Origin: Pseudomonadota bacterium
GTDB lineage: Bacteria > Pseudomonadota > Gammaproteobacteria > Burkholderiales > Burkholderiaceae_C
Assembly: GCA_021805825.1 (NCBI GenBank)
Contig: JAJZEC010000005.1
Span: 47,863-111,862 of the forward strand
Direction: 5' to 3'
Length of the DNA stretch: 64,000 nucleotides
The position numbers and the translations under genes are program-made. Shown here piece by piece: positions 9,973 to 20,831 of this stretch. Under the pieces are notes generated by a model, which searched no databases, was not told where the DNA came from, and worked only from the letters and a program-made list of their open reading frames with translations. Position 1 is the first letter of the stretch; each line of letters opens with the position of its first letter.

Positions 9973-10866
9973 CTAGCGGAACACCACCGTCTTGTGGCCG
10001 TTGCGCAGGATGCGGTGTTCCACATGCCAGCGCACGGCGCGCGCCAGCACCTGGGTTTCCACGTCCTGCCCCGCGGCGGTCAGCCCGGCCACGTCCAGGC
10101 CGTGCCCGACGCGCTGCACATCCTGCTCGATGATCGGCCCTTCGTCGAGTTCGGCGGTCACGTAATGCGCCGTGGCGCCGATCAGCTTGACGCCGCGCTG
10201 GTGCGCCTGCTGGTAGGGGCGCGCGCCCTTGAAGCTGGGCAGGAAGGAGTGGTGGATGTTGATTGCCCGACCCTCCAGGCTGGCGCAGAACTCGGGGCTG
10301 AGGATCTGCATGTAGCGCGCCAGCACCAGCAGTTCCACGCGCTGCTCCTGCAGCAGCTGCTCGATGCGCGACTCCTGCTCGCGCTTGCTGCGCGCGTCGG
10401 CCCCGGCGGCCAGAGGCAGGTGGTGGTAGGGAAGCTCGTAGTGCGCGGCCAGCGCCGCGCAGTCCCGGTGGTTGGACACGATCCCCACGACCTCCATGGG
10501 AATCTGCCCCGCGCGCCAGCGGAACAACAGATCGTTGAGGCAATGCGCCTGGCGGCTGACGGCGATCAGCACCCGCTGCCGCTGCGCGAGTGCGTGCACC
10601 GCGGTGCGCATGCCGAAGCGCTGGCGCAGGTCGGCGAACAGCCATTCGACCTTGTCGGCGCCATCCAGGTGCGGTGGCGCGTCGAAATGCACCCGCATGA
10701 AGAACAGGCCGGTGTCGGCGTCGCCGAACTGCTGCGAATCCAGGATGTTGCAACCGGCCTGGTAGAGCACCCCGGAAACCGAATGAACGATGCCCTTGGC
10801 GTCGGCGCACGACAGCGTGAGCACGAAGTCGTTGGCCTGCCGCGGCGCGGGCACGGGCTCAGCCAT
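9973..10866 (-). CDS. purU: Formyltetrahydrofolate deformylase
   Basis: ACT domain 'LTLSCADAKGIVHSVSGVLYQAGCNILDSQQF' plus formyltransferase core 'NIHHSFLPSFKGARPYQQAHQRGVKLIGATAHYVTAELDEGPIIEQDV'. Confidence 0.96.
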   Translation of the reverse strand: MAEPVPAPRQANDFVLTLSCADAKGIVHSVSGVLYQAGCNILDSQQFGDADTGLFFMRVHFDAPPHLDGADKVEWLFADLRQRFGMRTAVHALAQRQRVLIAVSRQAHCLNDLLFRWRAGQIPMEVVGIVSNHRDCAALAAHYELPYHHLPLAAGADARSKREQESRIEQLLQEQRVELLVLARYMQILSPEFCASLEGRAINIHHSFLPSFKGARPYQQAHQRGVKLIGATAHYVTAELDEGPIIEQDVQRVGHGLDVAGLTAAGQDVETQVLARAVRWHVEHRILRNGHKTVVFR

Positions 10867-11905
10867 CGCCCAGACGCGCCACCACCGCGGCGGCGAAGCT
10901 GCGTGTATCGGCGCTGCCGCCGAGGTCGCCGGTGCGCACCTTGTCGACGTTCAGCGTGCGATCGATGGCCCGACGCAGCAGTTCCGCCCGATCCTTCAGG
11001 CCGACATGGTCGAGCATCATCCCGGCGGCCATCATCAGCGCCACCGGGTTGGCGATCCCCTTGCCCGCGATGTCGGGGGCCGAGCCGTGCACCGCCTCGA
11101 AGATCGCCGCGTCGGCGCCGATGTTCGCCCCCGGCGCCATGCCCAGGCCGCCGACCAGGCCGGCGCACAGATCGGAAAGGATGTCCCCGAACAGGTTGGT
11201 GGTCACCAGGCAGTCGAACTGCCAGGGATTGATCACCAGCTTCATGCAGCAGGCATCGACGATGACGTCGTCGAGTTCGATGCGCCCGGCGTACTTTTCC
11301 TTGTGCAACTGGTAGGCCGTCTCCAGGAAGATTCCGGTCAGGGCCTTCATGATGTTGGCCTTGTGCACCACGGTCATCTTCCTGCGCCCCAGCGCGATGG
11401 CGGTGCTGAAGGCATAGTCCAGGATGTGCCGCGCGCCCTGCCGGGTGTTGACCCCGGTGGACATGGCCACCGCGTGCGGGTCGTCGTCGATCGGGATGTA
11501 GTGCTCGTAGCCCATGTACAGGCCTTCGATGTTCTCGCGGAACACCAGCAGGTCGATGTTCTCGAAGCGCCCGCCCGGCACCAGGGTCTTCGCCGGCCGC
11601 ATGTTGGCGTACAGCTTGAAGGCCTCGCGCAAGCGCACGTTGGACGAGCGATAACCGCCTCCGGAGGGCGTCTCCAGCGGCCCCTTCAGGGCCAGCCGGG
11701 TGCGCCGGATGCTGTCCAGCGTGGCCTGCGGCAGCGGATCGCCTGCGGCCTGCACGCCGCCGAGGCCGGCAATCTGCGGATCCCACTCGAAGGGCGCGTG
11801 CAAAGCGTCCAGAACCCGCAACGTGGCCTCCATGATTTCCGGGCCGATGCCATCGCCGGCGATCAGGGTGGCGGGTATGGACTGTGCGGGGATGCTCTCG
11901 GACAT
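10859..11905 (-). CDS. NAD-type isocitrate/isopropylmalate dehydrogenase family (isocitrate dehydrogenase)
   Basis: 'TLIAGDGIGPEIM', 'LVFRENIEGLYMGYEH', 'NLFGDILSDLCAGLVGGLGMAPGANIG', 'EAVHGSAPDIAGKGIANP'; overlaps purU start by 8 nt. Confidence 0.88.
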   Translation of the reverse strand: MSESIPAQSIPATLIAGDGIGPEIMEATLRVLDALHAPFEWDPQIAGLGGVQAAGDPLPQATLDSIRRTRLALKGPLETPSGGGYRSSNVRLREAFKLYANMRPAKTLVPGGRFENIDLLVFRENIEGLYMGYEHYIPIDDDPHAVAMSTGVNTRQGARHILDYAFSTAIALGRRKMTVVHKANIMKALTGIFLETAYQLHKEKYAGRIELDDVIVDACCMKLVINPWQFDCLVTTNLFGDILSDLCAGLVGGLGMAPGANIGADAAIFEAVHGSAPDIAGKGIANPVALMMAAGMMLDHVGLKDRAELLRRAIDRTLNVDKVRTGDLGGSADTRSFAAAVVARLGDG

Positions 11906-12005
11906 GTTGCCTGCTCTCCTGGGTCGGGAACGCACACGGCGCGCGCCGCGGCTACAGCATAAGGCCTCGCGGCTGACACGGGCTTGACACCCGGCCCTGC
12001 CGCGC

Positions 12006-13781
12006 TCAGCCGCCGCGGCCGTCGCGCAGCCCGGTGGTGCGGTGGAACACCAGGCCGCCTGCCTGCTCTGCGCGCTCGGCGACGAAATAGCCGTGACGCT
12101 CGAACTGGAACGAGGTTCCGGCAGGGGCATGCCGCAGCGAGGGCTCGACCCAGGCCTGCACCACCCGCCGGCTGTGGGGGTTGAGGCCCTCCAGCCAGTC
12201 GCCGCCGCCCGCCTCGGGCTGGTCGGGAAGGAACAGCCGGTCGTACAGGCGAACCTCGGCGGCCACCGCGTCGACGGCAGCCACCCAGGTGATCACTCCC
12301 TTGACCTTCACCGCGGCGGCCCCCGGGGTGCCGCTGCGGGTATCGGGCAGCAATCGCGCCTGCACCTCGGCCACGCTGCCATCGGCGTGGCAGGTGGCTC
12401 CGGTGCACTCGATCACGTAACCGTACTTCAGGCGCACCCGGCCTCCCGGGAACAGGCGGAAAAAGCCCTTCGGGGGCTGCAGGGCGAAATCGCCGCGCTC
12501 GATCCATACCCTGGGCCCGAGCTGGAAGGCCCGCTGGCCGCGCTCGGGATCATGCGGGTGCACCGGCGCGCTGCAGGCTTCGAGGCGACCGGCGCCGATG
12601 ACTTCGTCCCAATTGGTGAGCAGCAGCGGGATGGGATCGAGCACGGCCATGGCGCGCGCCGCGACGGGCTCGAGGTCGTCGCGCAAGGCGCCCTCGAGCA
12701 CCGCGTAGTCGATCCAGGCGTCGGACTTGCTCACCCCGATGCGCTCGGCGAACAACCGGATCGCCCCCGGGGTGTAGCCGCGCCGGCGCAGCCCGGCGAT
12801 GGTCGGCAGCCGCGGGTCGTCCCAGCCATCGACATGGCCCTGCTCCACGAGTTGCGCCAGCTTGCGCTTGCTGGTGACCACGCTGCACAGGTTCAGGCGG
12901 GCGAATTCGTACTGCCGCGGCAGCGGGGGGGACAGCAGGCCGAGTTCGGCCAGATGCTGCAGCAGCCAGTCGTAGAACGGGCGCTGATCCTCGAATTCGA
13001 GGGTGCAGATGCTGTGGGTGATGCGCTCCAGCGCGTCCTCGATGGGATGCGCGAAGGTGTACATGGGGTAGACGCACCAGCGATCCCCGGTGCGGTGGTG
13101 GCGGGCGAAGCGGATGCGGTACAGCGCAGGATCGCGCAGGTTCAGGTTCGGCGAGGCCATGTCGATACGGGCACGCAGCACCATCGAGCCCTCGGCGTGC
13201 AGGCCACTGCGCATTTCCTCGAAACGCCGCAGGCTTTCCTGCGCGGGGCGGTCGCGCCATGGACTGTCGACCCCGGCGGCCGTCAGCGTGCCGCGGTTGC
13301 GCCGCATGTCCTCGGCGCTCTGTTCATCGACGTAGGCCAGTCCATGCTCGATGAGCGCGCAGGCGGCGCGCCACATGAAGTCGAAGGAATCGCTGGCGAA
13401 GTACTCGTGGTTGACGCCAAGGCTCACCCAATCGAAGCCCAGCCAGCGCACCGCATCGCGGATCGCTTCCACGTAGCGCTCATCCTCCTTCTCGGGGTTG
13501 GTGTCGTCCAGGCGCAGGTGGCAGACGCCGCCGTAATCCGCGGCGAGACCGAAGTTCAGGCAGATGCTTTTGGCATGCCCGATGTGCAGGAATCCATTGG
13601 GCTCCGGGGGAAAGCGGGTGCGGATGCGCGCAGGGTCGGGGGGCGCATCGGCGAGTTGCCGCGCGTCGCCGGGTACTCCGGAGAAGCGCCGGCCGGCCAG
13701 CGCGCCCGAGGCGAGGTCGGACTCGATGATCTGGCGCAGGAAATTCGAGGGCTTGGTGCTGACGTTTTCCGGTGTCGACAT
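12006..13781 (-). CDS. glnS: Glutaminyl-tRNA synthetase
   Basis: '[27 protein letters not shown]' HIGH motif, '[14 protein letters not shown]' (SKRKL motif). Confidence 0.97.
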   Translation of the reverse strand: MSTPENVSTKPSNFLRQIIESDLASGALAGRRFSGVPGDARQLADAPPDPARIRTRFPPEPNGFLHIGHAKSICLNFGLAADYGGVCHLRLDDTNPEKEDERYVEAIRDAVRWLGFDWVSLGVNHEYFASDSFDFMWRAACALIEHGLAYVDEQSAEDMRRNRGTLTAAGVDSPWRDRPAQESLRRFEEMRSGLHAEGSMVLRARIDMASPNLNLRDPALYRIRFARHHRTGDRWCVYPMYTFAHPIEDALERITHSICTLEFEDQRPFYDWLLQHLAELGLLSPPLPRQYEFARLNLCSVVTSKRKLAQLVEQGHVDGWDDPRLPTIAGLRRRGYTPGAIRLFAERIGVSKSDAWIDYAVLEGALRDDLEPVAARAMAVLDPIPLLLTNWDEVIGAGRLEACSAPVHPHDPERGQRAFQLGPRVWIERGDFALQPPKGFFRLFPGGRVRLKYGYVIECTGATCHADGSVAEVQARLLPDTRSGTPGAAAVKVKGVITWVAAVDAVAAEVRLYDRLFLPDQPEAGGGDWLEGLNPHSRRVVQAWVEPSLRHAPAGTSFQFERHGYFVAERAEQAGGLVFHRTTGLRDGRGG

Positions 13782-14028
13782 GAAAGGGGCTCGGCAGGCC
13801 ACCCGGCAGGCGTCGGGCAAGGGAGCAAAACCCTCATTGTCCGCCAAGCCGGGGCGGGTACGCCACCGCGGGCCGGCCCCGCGCGTCCGCCGCGGCGCAT
13901 GCGGCACCGTAGAATGGCAGGCCGCCGGCAGACCACGGGAAGCTGCCTGCGCCGGGCGCCGCGGTGCCCTGCCCCTGCCCCGACCCCGATTACCGATGGC
14001 GCCAGCGCGCGCCGGGAGCGAACAAGTT

Positions 14029-14751
14029 ATGGCCGGCCATTCCAAATGGGCCAACATCCAGCACCGCAAGGGTCGCCAGGACGAAAAACGCGGCAAGGTC
14101 TGGACGAAGATCATCCGCGAGGTCACGGTGGCGGCCAAGCTCGGCGGGGGCGATGCCAACGCCAATCCGCGGCTGCGCCTGGCGCTGGATCGAGCGCGCG
14201 AGGCCAACATGCCGGCCGACAACCTCAAGCGCGCGATCGACCGCGGCACCGGCAACCTCGAGGGCGCGCACTACGAGGAAATCCGCTATGAGGGCTACGG
14301 CCCCGGCGGCGCGGCACTGATCATCGACTGCATGACGGACAACCGGGTGCGCACCGTCGCCGAGGTGCGGCATGCACTGTCGAAATACGGCGGCAACCTC
14401 GGCACCGAAGGCTCGGTGGCGTTCCAGTTCAGGCACTGCGGGCAGTTCCTGTTCGCCCCCGGCACCGTCGAGGAGCAGGTCATGGAAGCCGCGCTCGAGG
14501 GCGGCGCCGAGGATGTCAGCGCCCTGGACGACGGTTCGATCGAGGTGCTGTGCGAGCCTGCCGACTTCGAGGCCGTGGGCGCCAGCCTGCAGGCCGCGGG
14601 CCTGAAGGCCGAATTCTCCGAACTGGGGATGAAGCCGCAGGCCGAGGTGCAGCTGTCGGAGGCCGACTCCGAGCGCATGCTCAAGCTGGTGGATGCCCTC
14701 GAGGATCTGGACGACGTGCAGCGCGTCGACCACAACGCCATCCTGTCCTGA
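14029..14751 (+). CDS. yebC: YebC/PmpR family transcriptional/translation regulator
   Basis: '[32 protein letters not shown]' hallmark. Confidence 0.96.
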   Translation: MAGHSKWANIQHRKGRQDEKRGKVWTKIIREVTVAAKLGGGDANANPRLRLALDRAREANMPADNLKRAIDRGTGNLEGAHYEEIRYEGYGPGGAALIIDCMTDNRVRTVAEVRHALSKYGGNLGTEGSVAFQFRHCGQFLFAPGTVEEQVMEAALEGGAEDVSALDDGSIEVLCEPADFEAVGASLQAAGLKAEFSELGMKPQAEVQLSEADSERMLKLVDALEDLDDVQRVDHNAILS

Positions 14752-14776
14752 GCGCCGCGGCGCCCCTCAGCACCCT

Positions 14777-16069
14777 ATGAAAATCCTGGTCATCGGATCC
14801 GGAGGCCGCGAACATGCGCTGGCCTGGAAGATCGCGCAATCGCCACGTGTGAAGACGGTCTTCGTCGCGCCGGGCAACGGCGGAACGGCAACCACCGCGC
14901 GCGTGCGCAACCTGCCGATCACCGACATCGAGCGCCTGGGCGACTTCTGCGTGGCCGAGGATGTGCACCTGACCGTGGTCGGCCCGGAGGGGCCGCTGGC
15001 CGCCGGGGTGGTCGACCATTTCCGCATGCGCAGGCTGCGCATCTTCGGCCCTACAAGGGCCGCGGCGCAGCTGGAGAGCTCCAAGGCCTTCGCCAAGGAA
15101 TTCATGCAGCGTCACCGGATTCCCACCGCGGGCCACCGCACCTTCAGCGACCCCGCGCCGGCGCACGCCTACATCGACGAACGTTCCTGCGCGCTGGTGG
15201 TCAAGGCCGACGGCCTGGCGGCCGGCAAGGGCGTGGTGGTGGCCGCAACCGCGCAGCAGGCGCACGCCGCGGTCGACGACATGCTCGAGCGCAACAGCTA
15301 CGGCGTGCAGCACGGCGAACAGGGGGCACGGGTGGTGATCGAGGATTTCCTCGAAGGCGAGGAAGCCAGCTTCATCGTCCTCGTCGACGGCCAGCATGTG
15401 CTGCCGCTGGCCTCCAGCCAGGATCACAAGCGCCTGCGCGACGGCGACGAGGGGCCCAACACCGGCGGCATGGGTGCATACTCTCCGGCACCGGTGGTCA
15501 CTCCCGAGGTGCACGCGCGGGTGATGCGGGAGATCATCGTGCCGACGGTGCAGGCGATGGCCGCCGAGGGCCACGCCTACACCGGCTTCCTGTACGCCGG
15601 GCTGATGATCGACCGTCAGGGCCGAGCCAGCACCCTGGAGTTCAACTGCCGCCTGGGCGACCCGGAGACGCAACCCATCCTGATGCGCCTGAAGAGCGAC
15701 CTCGTGCAGGTGCTGGACGCCGCCATCGACGGCAAGCTCGACCGCGTGGAACTGCAGTGGGATCGGCGCACCGCGCTGTCCGTCGTGCTGGCCGCCCCCG
15801 GCTACCCGGAGTCGCCGCGACTGGGCGAGGTGATCGAAGGCCTGCCGGCAGCCGCCGAGGATCTGCAGGTCTTCCACGCCGGAACCCGGCTGGAGGCCGG
15901 CGCATTGCGCACCAGCGGCGGGCGCGTGCTGGCGGTCACCGCGCTGGGCGACTCGCTGCGCATGGCGCAGTCCCGCGCCTACACGGGAGTGCGCCAGATC
16001 CACTTCGAAGGCATGCAGTTCCGCCAGGACATCGGCTGGCGCGCGCTCAAGCGCCAGGATCGGGCCTGA
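14777..16069 (+). CDS. purD: Phosphoribosylamine--glycine ligase
   Basis: 'MKILVIGSGGREHALAWK', 'VVKADGLAAGKGVVVA', 'GPNTGGMGAYSP'. Confidence 0.97.
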   Translation: MKILVIGSGGREHALAWKIAQSPRVKTVFVAPGNGGTATTARVRNLPITDIERLGDFCVAEDVHLTVVGPEGPLAAGVVDHFRMRRLRIFGPTRAAAQLESSKAFAKEFMQRHRIPTAGHRTFSDPAPAHAYIDERSCALVVKADGLAAGKGVVVAATAQQAHAAVDDMLERNSYGVQHGEQGARVVIEDFLEGEEASFIVLVDGQHVLPLASSQDHKRLRDGDEGPNTGGMGAYSPAPVVTPEVHARVMREIIVPTVQAMAAEGHAYTGFLYAGLMIDRQGRASTLEFNCRLGDPETQPILMRLKSDLVQVLDAAIDGKLDRVELQWDRRTALSVVLAAPGYPESPRLGEVIEGLPAAAEDLQVFHAGTRLEAGALRTSGGRVLAVTALGDSLRMAQSRAYTGVRQIHFEGMQFRQDIGWRALKRQDRA

Positions 16070-16075
16070 AGGATC

Positions 16076-16108
16076 GGCCCGCGCCGCGCGACGCCGCGCC
16101 TGCGGGCC
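16076..16108. terminator. Candidate bidirectional terminator between convergent purD and CaiB-family gene
   Basis: GGCCCGC ... GCGGGCC arms (7 bp) enclosing GCGCG-ACGC-CGCGC; lies exactly between two converging stops; no U-tract. Confidence 0.4.
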
Positions 16109-16109
16109 C

Positions 16110-17366
16110 TCAGATCACCCCATCCCGTGCGAGGGCATCGATGTCCTCGGCGGAGTAGCCCAGTTCCCCCAGCACCTGCCGGTTGTGCGCCCCCAGCGCC
16201 GGCCCCAGCCAGCGCGTGGCGCCGGGGCTGCGGCTCAGGCGCGGCACCACAGCGGGCAGATCCACCGGGGTGCCGTCGTCCAGAGCATGCCGCTCGATCA
16301 TGCCGCGGGCGCGGAACTGCTCGTCGCCATGGATGTCGGCAATGCTGTGGATGCGGCTGGCGGGCACGTCGGCATCCCGCAGGGCCCGCACGACCTGCTG
16401 CGCATCGCGCGCGCCGACCCATTGCTGCACGGCGGCGTCGATTTCGGCGGCCGCCCGGATGCGTCCCGGATTGTGTTCGAGGTCGGCGCGCGCAGCCAGG
16501 TCGGGGCGGTCGATGGCCAGCATCAGGCGACGGAAGATCGCATCGCCATTGCCGGAGACCTGCACCCACTCGCCACCCGCGCTGCGGTAGGCGTTGGAGG
16601 GCACGATGCCGGGAATCGAACTGCCGCAGCGTTCGCGCACCGTGCCGCCCACGCTGTACTCCATCAGGGTGCTCTCCATCATGTTGAACACCGCTTCGCT
16701 GAGGGCGACGTCGACCACCTGTCCCTCGCCGCCGCGCCGCCCGTCGAAACGGCCCCCGGTGGCGTCGCGGTGGCGCAGCGCGGCCAACGCGCCGAGCACG
16801 GCGTGCAGCGCGGCGATCGAGTCCCCCAGCGACAGGTTGGCACGCATCGGCGGATGCGCGGGATCCCCGGTCACATAGCGCATGCCGCCGACGGCCTCGG
16901 CGATCGCTCCGAAACCTGGCTGCGCGCGCAGCGGGCCGGTCTGTCCGAAGCCGGAAATGCGCACCATGACCAGCGAGGGGTTCACCCGCTGCAGATCCTC
17001 CCAGCCCAGGCCGAGCCTTTCCAGGACGCCCGGGCGCATGTTCTCCACCACCAGGTCGCAACGCCCGGCCAGGCGCAGCACGATGTCGCGCCCCGCGGAC
17101 GTCTTCAGATCCACGGTGATGCAGCGCTTGTTGCGCGCCTGCGCCGCCCACCACAGCGACGTGCCCTGATGCAACTGGCGCCAGCTGCGCAAGGGGTCGC
17201 CGGCGGCGGAGCTGCCACGCGCCGGGGTCTCGACCTTGACCACGTCGGCGCCGAAGTCGGCCAGCAGGCGCGCCGCAAAGGGGCCGGCGATCAGGCTGCC
17301 GAGTTCCAGGACCCGCAGATCCCGCAACGCGCCAACCGCTTCAGGGGTCGGGGTAGTATCGGACAT
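16110..17366 (-). CDS. CaiB/BaiF family CoA-transferase
   Basis: 'VLELGSLIAGPFAARLLADFGADVVKVE', 'NKRCITVDLKTSAGRDIVLRL', 'CDLVVENMRPGVLERLGL'. Confidence 0.93.
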   Translation of the reverse strand: MSDTTPTPEAVGALRDLRVLELGSLIAGPFAARLLADFGADVVKVETPARGSSAAGDPLRSWRQLHQGTSLWWAAQARNKRCITVDLKTSAGRDIVLRLAGRCDLVVENMRPGVLERLGLGWEDLQRVNPSLVMVRISGFGQTGPLRAQPGFGAIAEAVGGMRYVTGDPAHPPMRANLSLGDSIAALHAVLGALAALRHRDATGGRFDGRRGGEGQVVDVALSEAVFNMMESTLMEYSVGGTVRERCGSSIPGIVPSNAYRSAGGEWVQVSGNGDAIFRRLMLAIDRPDLAARADLEHNPGRIRAAAEIDAAVQQWVGARDAQQVVRALRDADVPASRIHSIADIHGDEQFRARGMIERHALDDGTPVDLPAVVPRLSRSPGATRWLGPALGAHNRQVLGELGYSAEDIDALARDGVI

Positions 17367-17422
17367 GCGCCCCATTGCACCACAGAACGCGGCACGATCC
17401 GCGCCGCCGGGCGCAGCCGGGC

Positions 17423-18757
17423 TCATGGCCAGAAGATCGACTGCACGACGACCAGGCAGGGCAGCAGCAGCAGTGCCGACCAGCACAGGTACGCGAAGAA
17501 GCCCGGCATGCGCACCCCCCGATGGCTGGCGATCGCGCGCACCATCAGGTTGGGCGCGTTGCCGATGTAGCTCATCCCACCCAGGTACACCGCGCCCGCC
17601 GAGAGGGCTTCGAGCACCCGCGACTCGTGCATCAGGCGCGCGGCGTCGCCTCCGGCCAGGTTGAAGAACACCAGGTAGGTCGGAGCGTTGTCCAGCACCG
17701 ACGACAAGCCCCCGGTGAGCCAGAAGTACCGCGCCGGCGACGGCGCCCCCGAGGCATCGCAGGACAGCCGGATGAGCGGCGCCAGCGGGCCCTGCGCGCC
17801 CGCGCGCAGCATCGACAGCACCGGGATGATGCACAGGAAGATCCCGGCGAACAGCCAGGCGACCTCGCGCATCGGGCCCCAGCCGAAGTGGTTCTCGCGG
17901 TGCACCTCCCGCGGGGTGGTGGCCAGCGACAGCCCGATCAGCAGCAGCAGCATCGCATCGCGCAGCAATGGCTGCGCCGGCAGATCGACGCCGGCCAGAC
18001 GCAGATGCCACGGCGCGTGCCACAGGCCGCCGGCCAGCACCGCGGCAAGCACTCCGGCCAGCCACAGCAGATTCCAGGCTCCACGCAGGCGCAGCGGGGA
18101 ATCGGGCGTCGGATCGACGCGCCGCCGTTCATCGGGCTGGCGCCAGTACCAGCAGTCGAGCAGGTAGAACAAGGCCAGCAGCAGCGCGCACAGCATCAGG
18201 GTGGGCGCCAGCATGTGGCGCACGGTCCAACCGAATCCGACCCCATGCAGGAAACCCAGGAACAGCGGAGGATCGCCCAGCGGGCTCAGCGCGCCGCCTG
18301 CATTGGCGACCAGAAAGATGAAGAAGACCAGGACGTGGGTGGCGTGCCGGCGCGCGTCGTTGGCGCGGATCAGCGGGCGTACCAGCAGCATGGCCGCTCC
18401 GGTCGTTCCCATCAGGCCGGCGAGCAGGCTGCCGCAGGCCAGCAGCAGCACGTTGTGCCCGGGACTGCCATGCAGGTTGCCGCGCAGGCTGATGCCTCCG
18501 CCGATGGCGTACAGCGCACCCAGCAGCAGCACGAAGGGCAGGTATTCGTCCAGCAGGGCATGCAGCGCCAGGCGGGCGGTGGGCGCAGCGCCGTGCCACC
18601 ACGCGGAGGCCAGCACGAAGGACAGGACGCAAGCCAGGATCACCAGCGCCTGGAGACGATGCCAGGCGCGTGGCGCCAGCAGCGGCAGCAGCGCAATGGC
18701 CAGTAGCAGCGCAACGAAGGGAAGCGCCCAGGCGGCGCCGTAGGAGGGCTCGGACAT
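17423..18757 (-). CDS. Sodium:proton antiporter, citrate-transporter-like (UIT3-type)
   Basis: Polytopic; 'NAGGALSPLGDPPLFLGFLHGVGFGWT' and 'SVLDNAPTYLVFFNLAGGDA' and 'GNAPNLMVRAIASHRGVRMPGFFAYLCWS'. Confidence 0.8.
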   Translation of the reverse strand: MSEPSYGAAWALPFVALLLAIALLPLLAPRAWHRLQALVILACVLSFVLASAWWHGAAPTARLALHALLDEYLPFVLLLGALYAIGGGISLRGNLHGSPGHNVLLLACGSLLAGLMGTTGAAMLLVRPLIRANDARRHATHVLVFFIFLVANAGGALSPLGDPPLFLGFLHGVGFGWTVRHMLAPTLMLCALLLALFYLLDCWYWRQPDERRRVDPTPDSPLRLRGAWNLLWLAGVLAAVLAGGLWHAPWHLRLAGVDLPAQPLLRDAMLLLLIGLSLATTPREVHRENHFGWGPMREVAWLFAGIFLCIIPVLSMLRAGAQGPLAPLIRLSCDASGAPSPARYFWLTGGLSSVLDNAPTYLVFFNLAGGDAARLMHESRVLEALSAGAVYLGGMSYIGNAPNLMVRAIASHRGVRMPGFFAYLCWSALLLLPCLVVVQSIFWP

Positions 18758-18878
18758 CGGCAGGATCGCGCGGTGTGCCGCGCATGGCCGGCTCCGGCGC
18801 GAATGCAGGGCATCCGGCCGGCAGCCTGTAGCCTGCGATCATAGGGCGCGGCGGCGGCCCGGGCCGCCGCGCAGGGCT

Positions 18879-20420
18879 TCAACCCACGTAATCGGCAGGG
18901 CTGGTAGCGTCGGCCTGGCTGGCCATGCCCGCCGCTTGCAGGATCGCTGTCGCGACCACCGCGACCACCAGGTTGACCACCAGCGCGTACAGGCCGATGT
19001 AGCCCGGGATCACATATCCGGCCAGGTGCAGCGCGTAACCCGCCTTGTGGAAGCCGCTCAGCGAGGCAGCCCAGATTCCCCACGCCAGTCCGGCTGCCCA
19101 GCCCAGCAGCAGCGCCTTGGGATCGAACCAGCGGGTGTAGATCCCCGAGACGATCGCTGGCAGGGTCTGCAGCACCAGGATGCCCCCCAGCAGTTGCAGC
19201 TGGATGGCGTAGGTCAGCGGCAGAAACACGATGAACAGGAGTGCACCGAACTTGACGATCAGCGACACCAGCTTGGCCATGTTGGTTTCCTGCTGCACCG
19301 AACACTGCGGGCGGATGAAGGCCTTGTAGATATTGCGGGTGAACAGGTTGGCCGCCGCGATCGACATGATCGCCGCCGGCACCAGCGCGCCGATGGCCAC
19401 CGCCGCGAAGCCCACGCCGACGAACCACGAGGGGAAGTAGTGCAGCAGCAGCCCGGGCATTGCGAACTGTGGACCGTACTTGGCGAAATACGGCGCCAGA
19501 TCAGGGAACTTGTTGATACCACCAACGTAGGCCATGTATCCCAGCATCGCGATCAGCCCGAGCAGCAGCGAGTAGGCCGGCAGCCAGACCCAGTTGCGCC
19601 GCAGGGTGTTCGGTCCCTTGGCGGCCAGCACCGCGGTCGTGGCGTGGGGATAGAGCATCAAGGCCAATGCCGAGCCAAAGGCCAGGCTGGCGTAGAAGGA
19701 CTGCAGGCCCCAGTTGCCGCCATGGATCGCCGGCAGCAGCAGGTGGGCCTTCGGAATCGCCGTGAACATGTGGCTCAGACCGCCGATCTTGGCCGGCAGG
19801 ATGATGACCATCGCCAGCACCGTGACATACACGAGCACATCCTTGACCACTGCGATCGAGGCCGGCGCGCGCAAGCCGCTGGTGTAGGTGAAGGCGGCCA
19901 GGATGACGAAGGCGATGATCAGCGGCAGGTCGCCGACGATGCCGCCGCCGGTCGGGAAGCCCAGCCCGCCGATGACCACCTGGATGCCCACCAGCTGCAG
20001 CGCGATGTAGGGCATCGTCGCGATGATGCCGGTGACCGCGATGGCCAGCGCCAGCATCGGGCTGCCGTAGCGCCCGGCGACGAAGTCCGACGCCGTGATG
20101 TAGTTGTGCTTGTGCGCGACCACCCACAGCCTGGGCAGGATGGCGAACACCATCGGGTACACGATCACCGTGTAGGGCAGCGCGAAGAAGCCCAGCGCGC
20201 CGGCGCCGAACACCAGCGCCGGCACGGCGACGAAGGTATAGGCGGTGTACAGGTCGCCGCCGATCAGGAACCAGGTGATCCAGCTGCCGAAGCGGCGACC
20301 GCCCAGGCCCCACTCGTGCAGGTGGCTCATGTCGCCCTTGCGCCAATGGGCCGAGACGAAGCCGAGGATGGTGATGAGGACGAACAGTCCGACGAATACC
20401 GCGGTGGCAACGACGTTCAT
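18879..20420 (-). CDS. Sodium:solute symporter (monocarboxylate permease MctP-like)
   Basis: SSS family 'WGLGGRRFGSWITWFLIGGDLYTAYTFVAVPAL', 14-TM pattern; partnered with DUF3311 protein. Confidence 0.85.
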   Translation of the reverse strand: MNVVATAVFVGLFVLITILGFVSAHWRKGDMSHLHEWGLGGRRFGSWITWFLIGGDLYTAYTFVAVPALVFGAGALGFFALPYTVIVYPMVFAILPRLWVVAHKHNYITASDFVAGRYGSPMLALAIAVTGIIATMPYIALQLVGIQVVIGGLGFPTGGGIVGDLPLIIAFVILAAFTYTSGLRAPASIAVVKDVLVYVTVLAMVIILPAKIGGLSHMFTAIPKAHLLLPAIHGGNWGLQSFYASLAFGSALALMLYPHATTAVLAAKGPNTLRRNWVWLPAYSLLLGLIAMLGYMAYVGGINKFPDLAPYFAKYGPQFAMPGLLLHYFPSWFVGVGFAAVAIGALVPAAIMSIAAANLFTRNIYKAFIRPQCSVQQETNMAKLVSLIVKFGALLFIVFLPLTYAIQLQLLGGILVLQTLPAIVSGIYTRWFDPKALLLGWAAGLAWGIWAASLSGFHKAGYALHLAGYVIPGYIGLYALVVNLVVAVVATAILQAAGMASQADATSPADYVG

Positions 20421-20424
20421 TGCA

Positions 20425-20646
20425 TCAGTCTCCACTGTTCGAGGGAACGACCAACTTGTACACAATGGCCAGGAAGACGCTCGACAGCGGAACCCACAAC
20501 AGCTGCCACCAGTAGAAGAGCGGCATGCCCAGCCACTCGGGCTGCACGGCGTTGTACCAGGGCACGACAAGCACTGCCACGCAGGGAATCGCCAGCAGGA
20601 TCACCGCCAGCGGACCCAGCCTGCGGGCCGGGGTGCGATCGGACAT
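20425..20646 (-). CDS. DUF3311 small membrane protein
   Basis: 73 aa, 2 TM; 'LLAIPCVAVLVVPWYNAVQPEWLGMPLFYWWQLLWVPLSSVFLAIVYKL' typical partner of MctP-like symporters. Confidence 0.85.
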   Translation of the reverse strand: MSDRTPARRLGPLAVILLAIPCVAVLVVPWYNAVQPEWLGMPLFYWWQLLWVPLSSVFLAIVYKLVVPSNSGD

Positions 20647-20831
20647 GACAAGGTCTCCGTGATTCGGGATGCAGGGGCGGCGAATCCAGCGAGCCGCCGC
20701 GCGAGGCGCAATTGTTGCATCGATCGCCGGACAGCATGGTTGCGCCGACGAATGTCGCCTGCCACAAGATTATTCATCGCAAGGCGTGGCACATGTAACA
20801 TTTCGCAATCATCGTTTCCACCGATTGCCAT

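Noticed and set aside
12042-14291. 749-aa + strand ORF opposite glnS
   Set aside because: Antisense artefact; glnS motifs on the - strand are unambiguous and the ORF also runs into yebC in a different frame
20647-20831. Sigma-54-like TGGCAC / TTGC elements upstream of the DUF3311-MctP pair
   Set aside because: The GG-GC spacing does not fit the -24/-12 consensus on either strand
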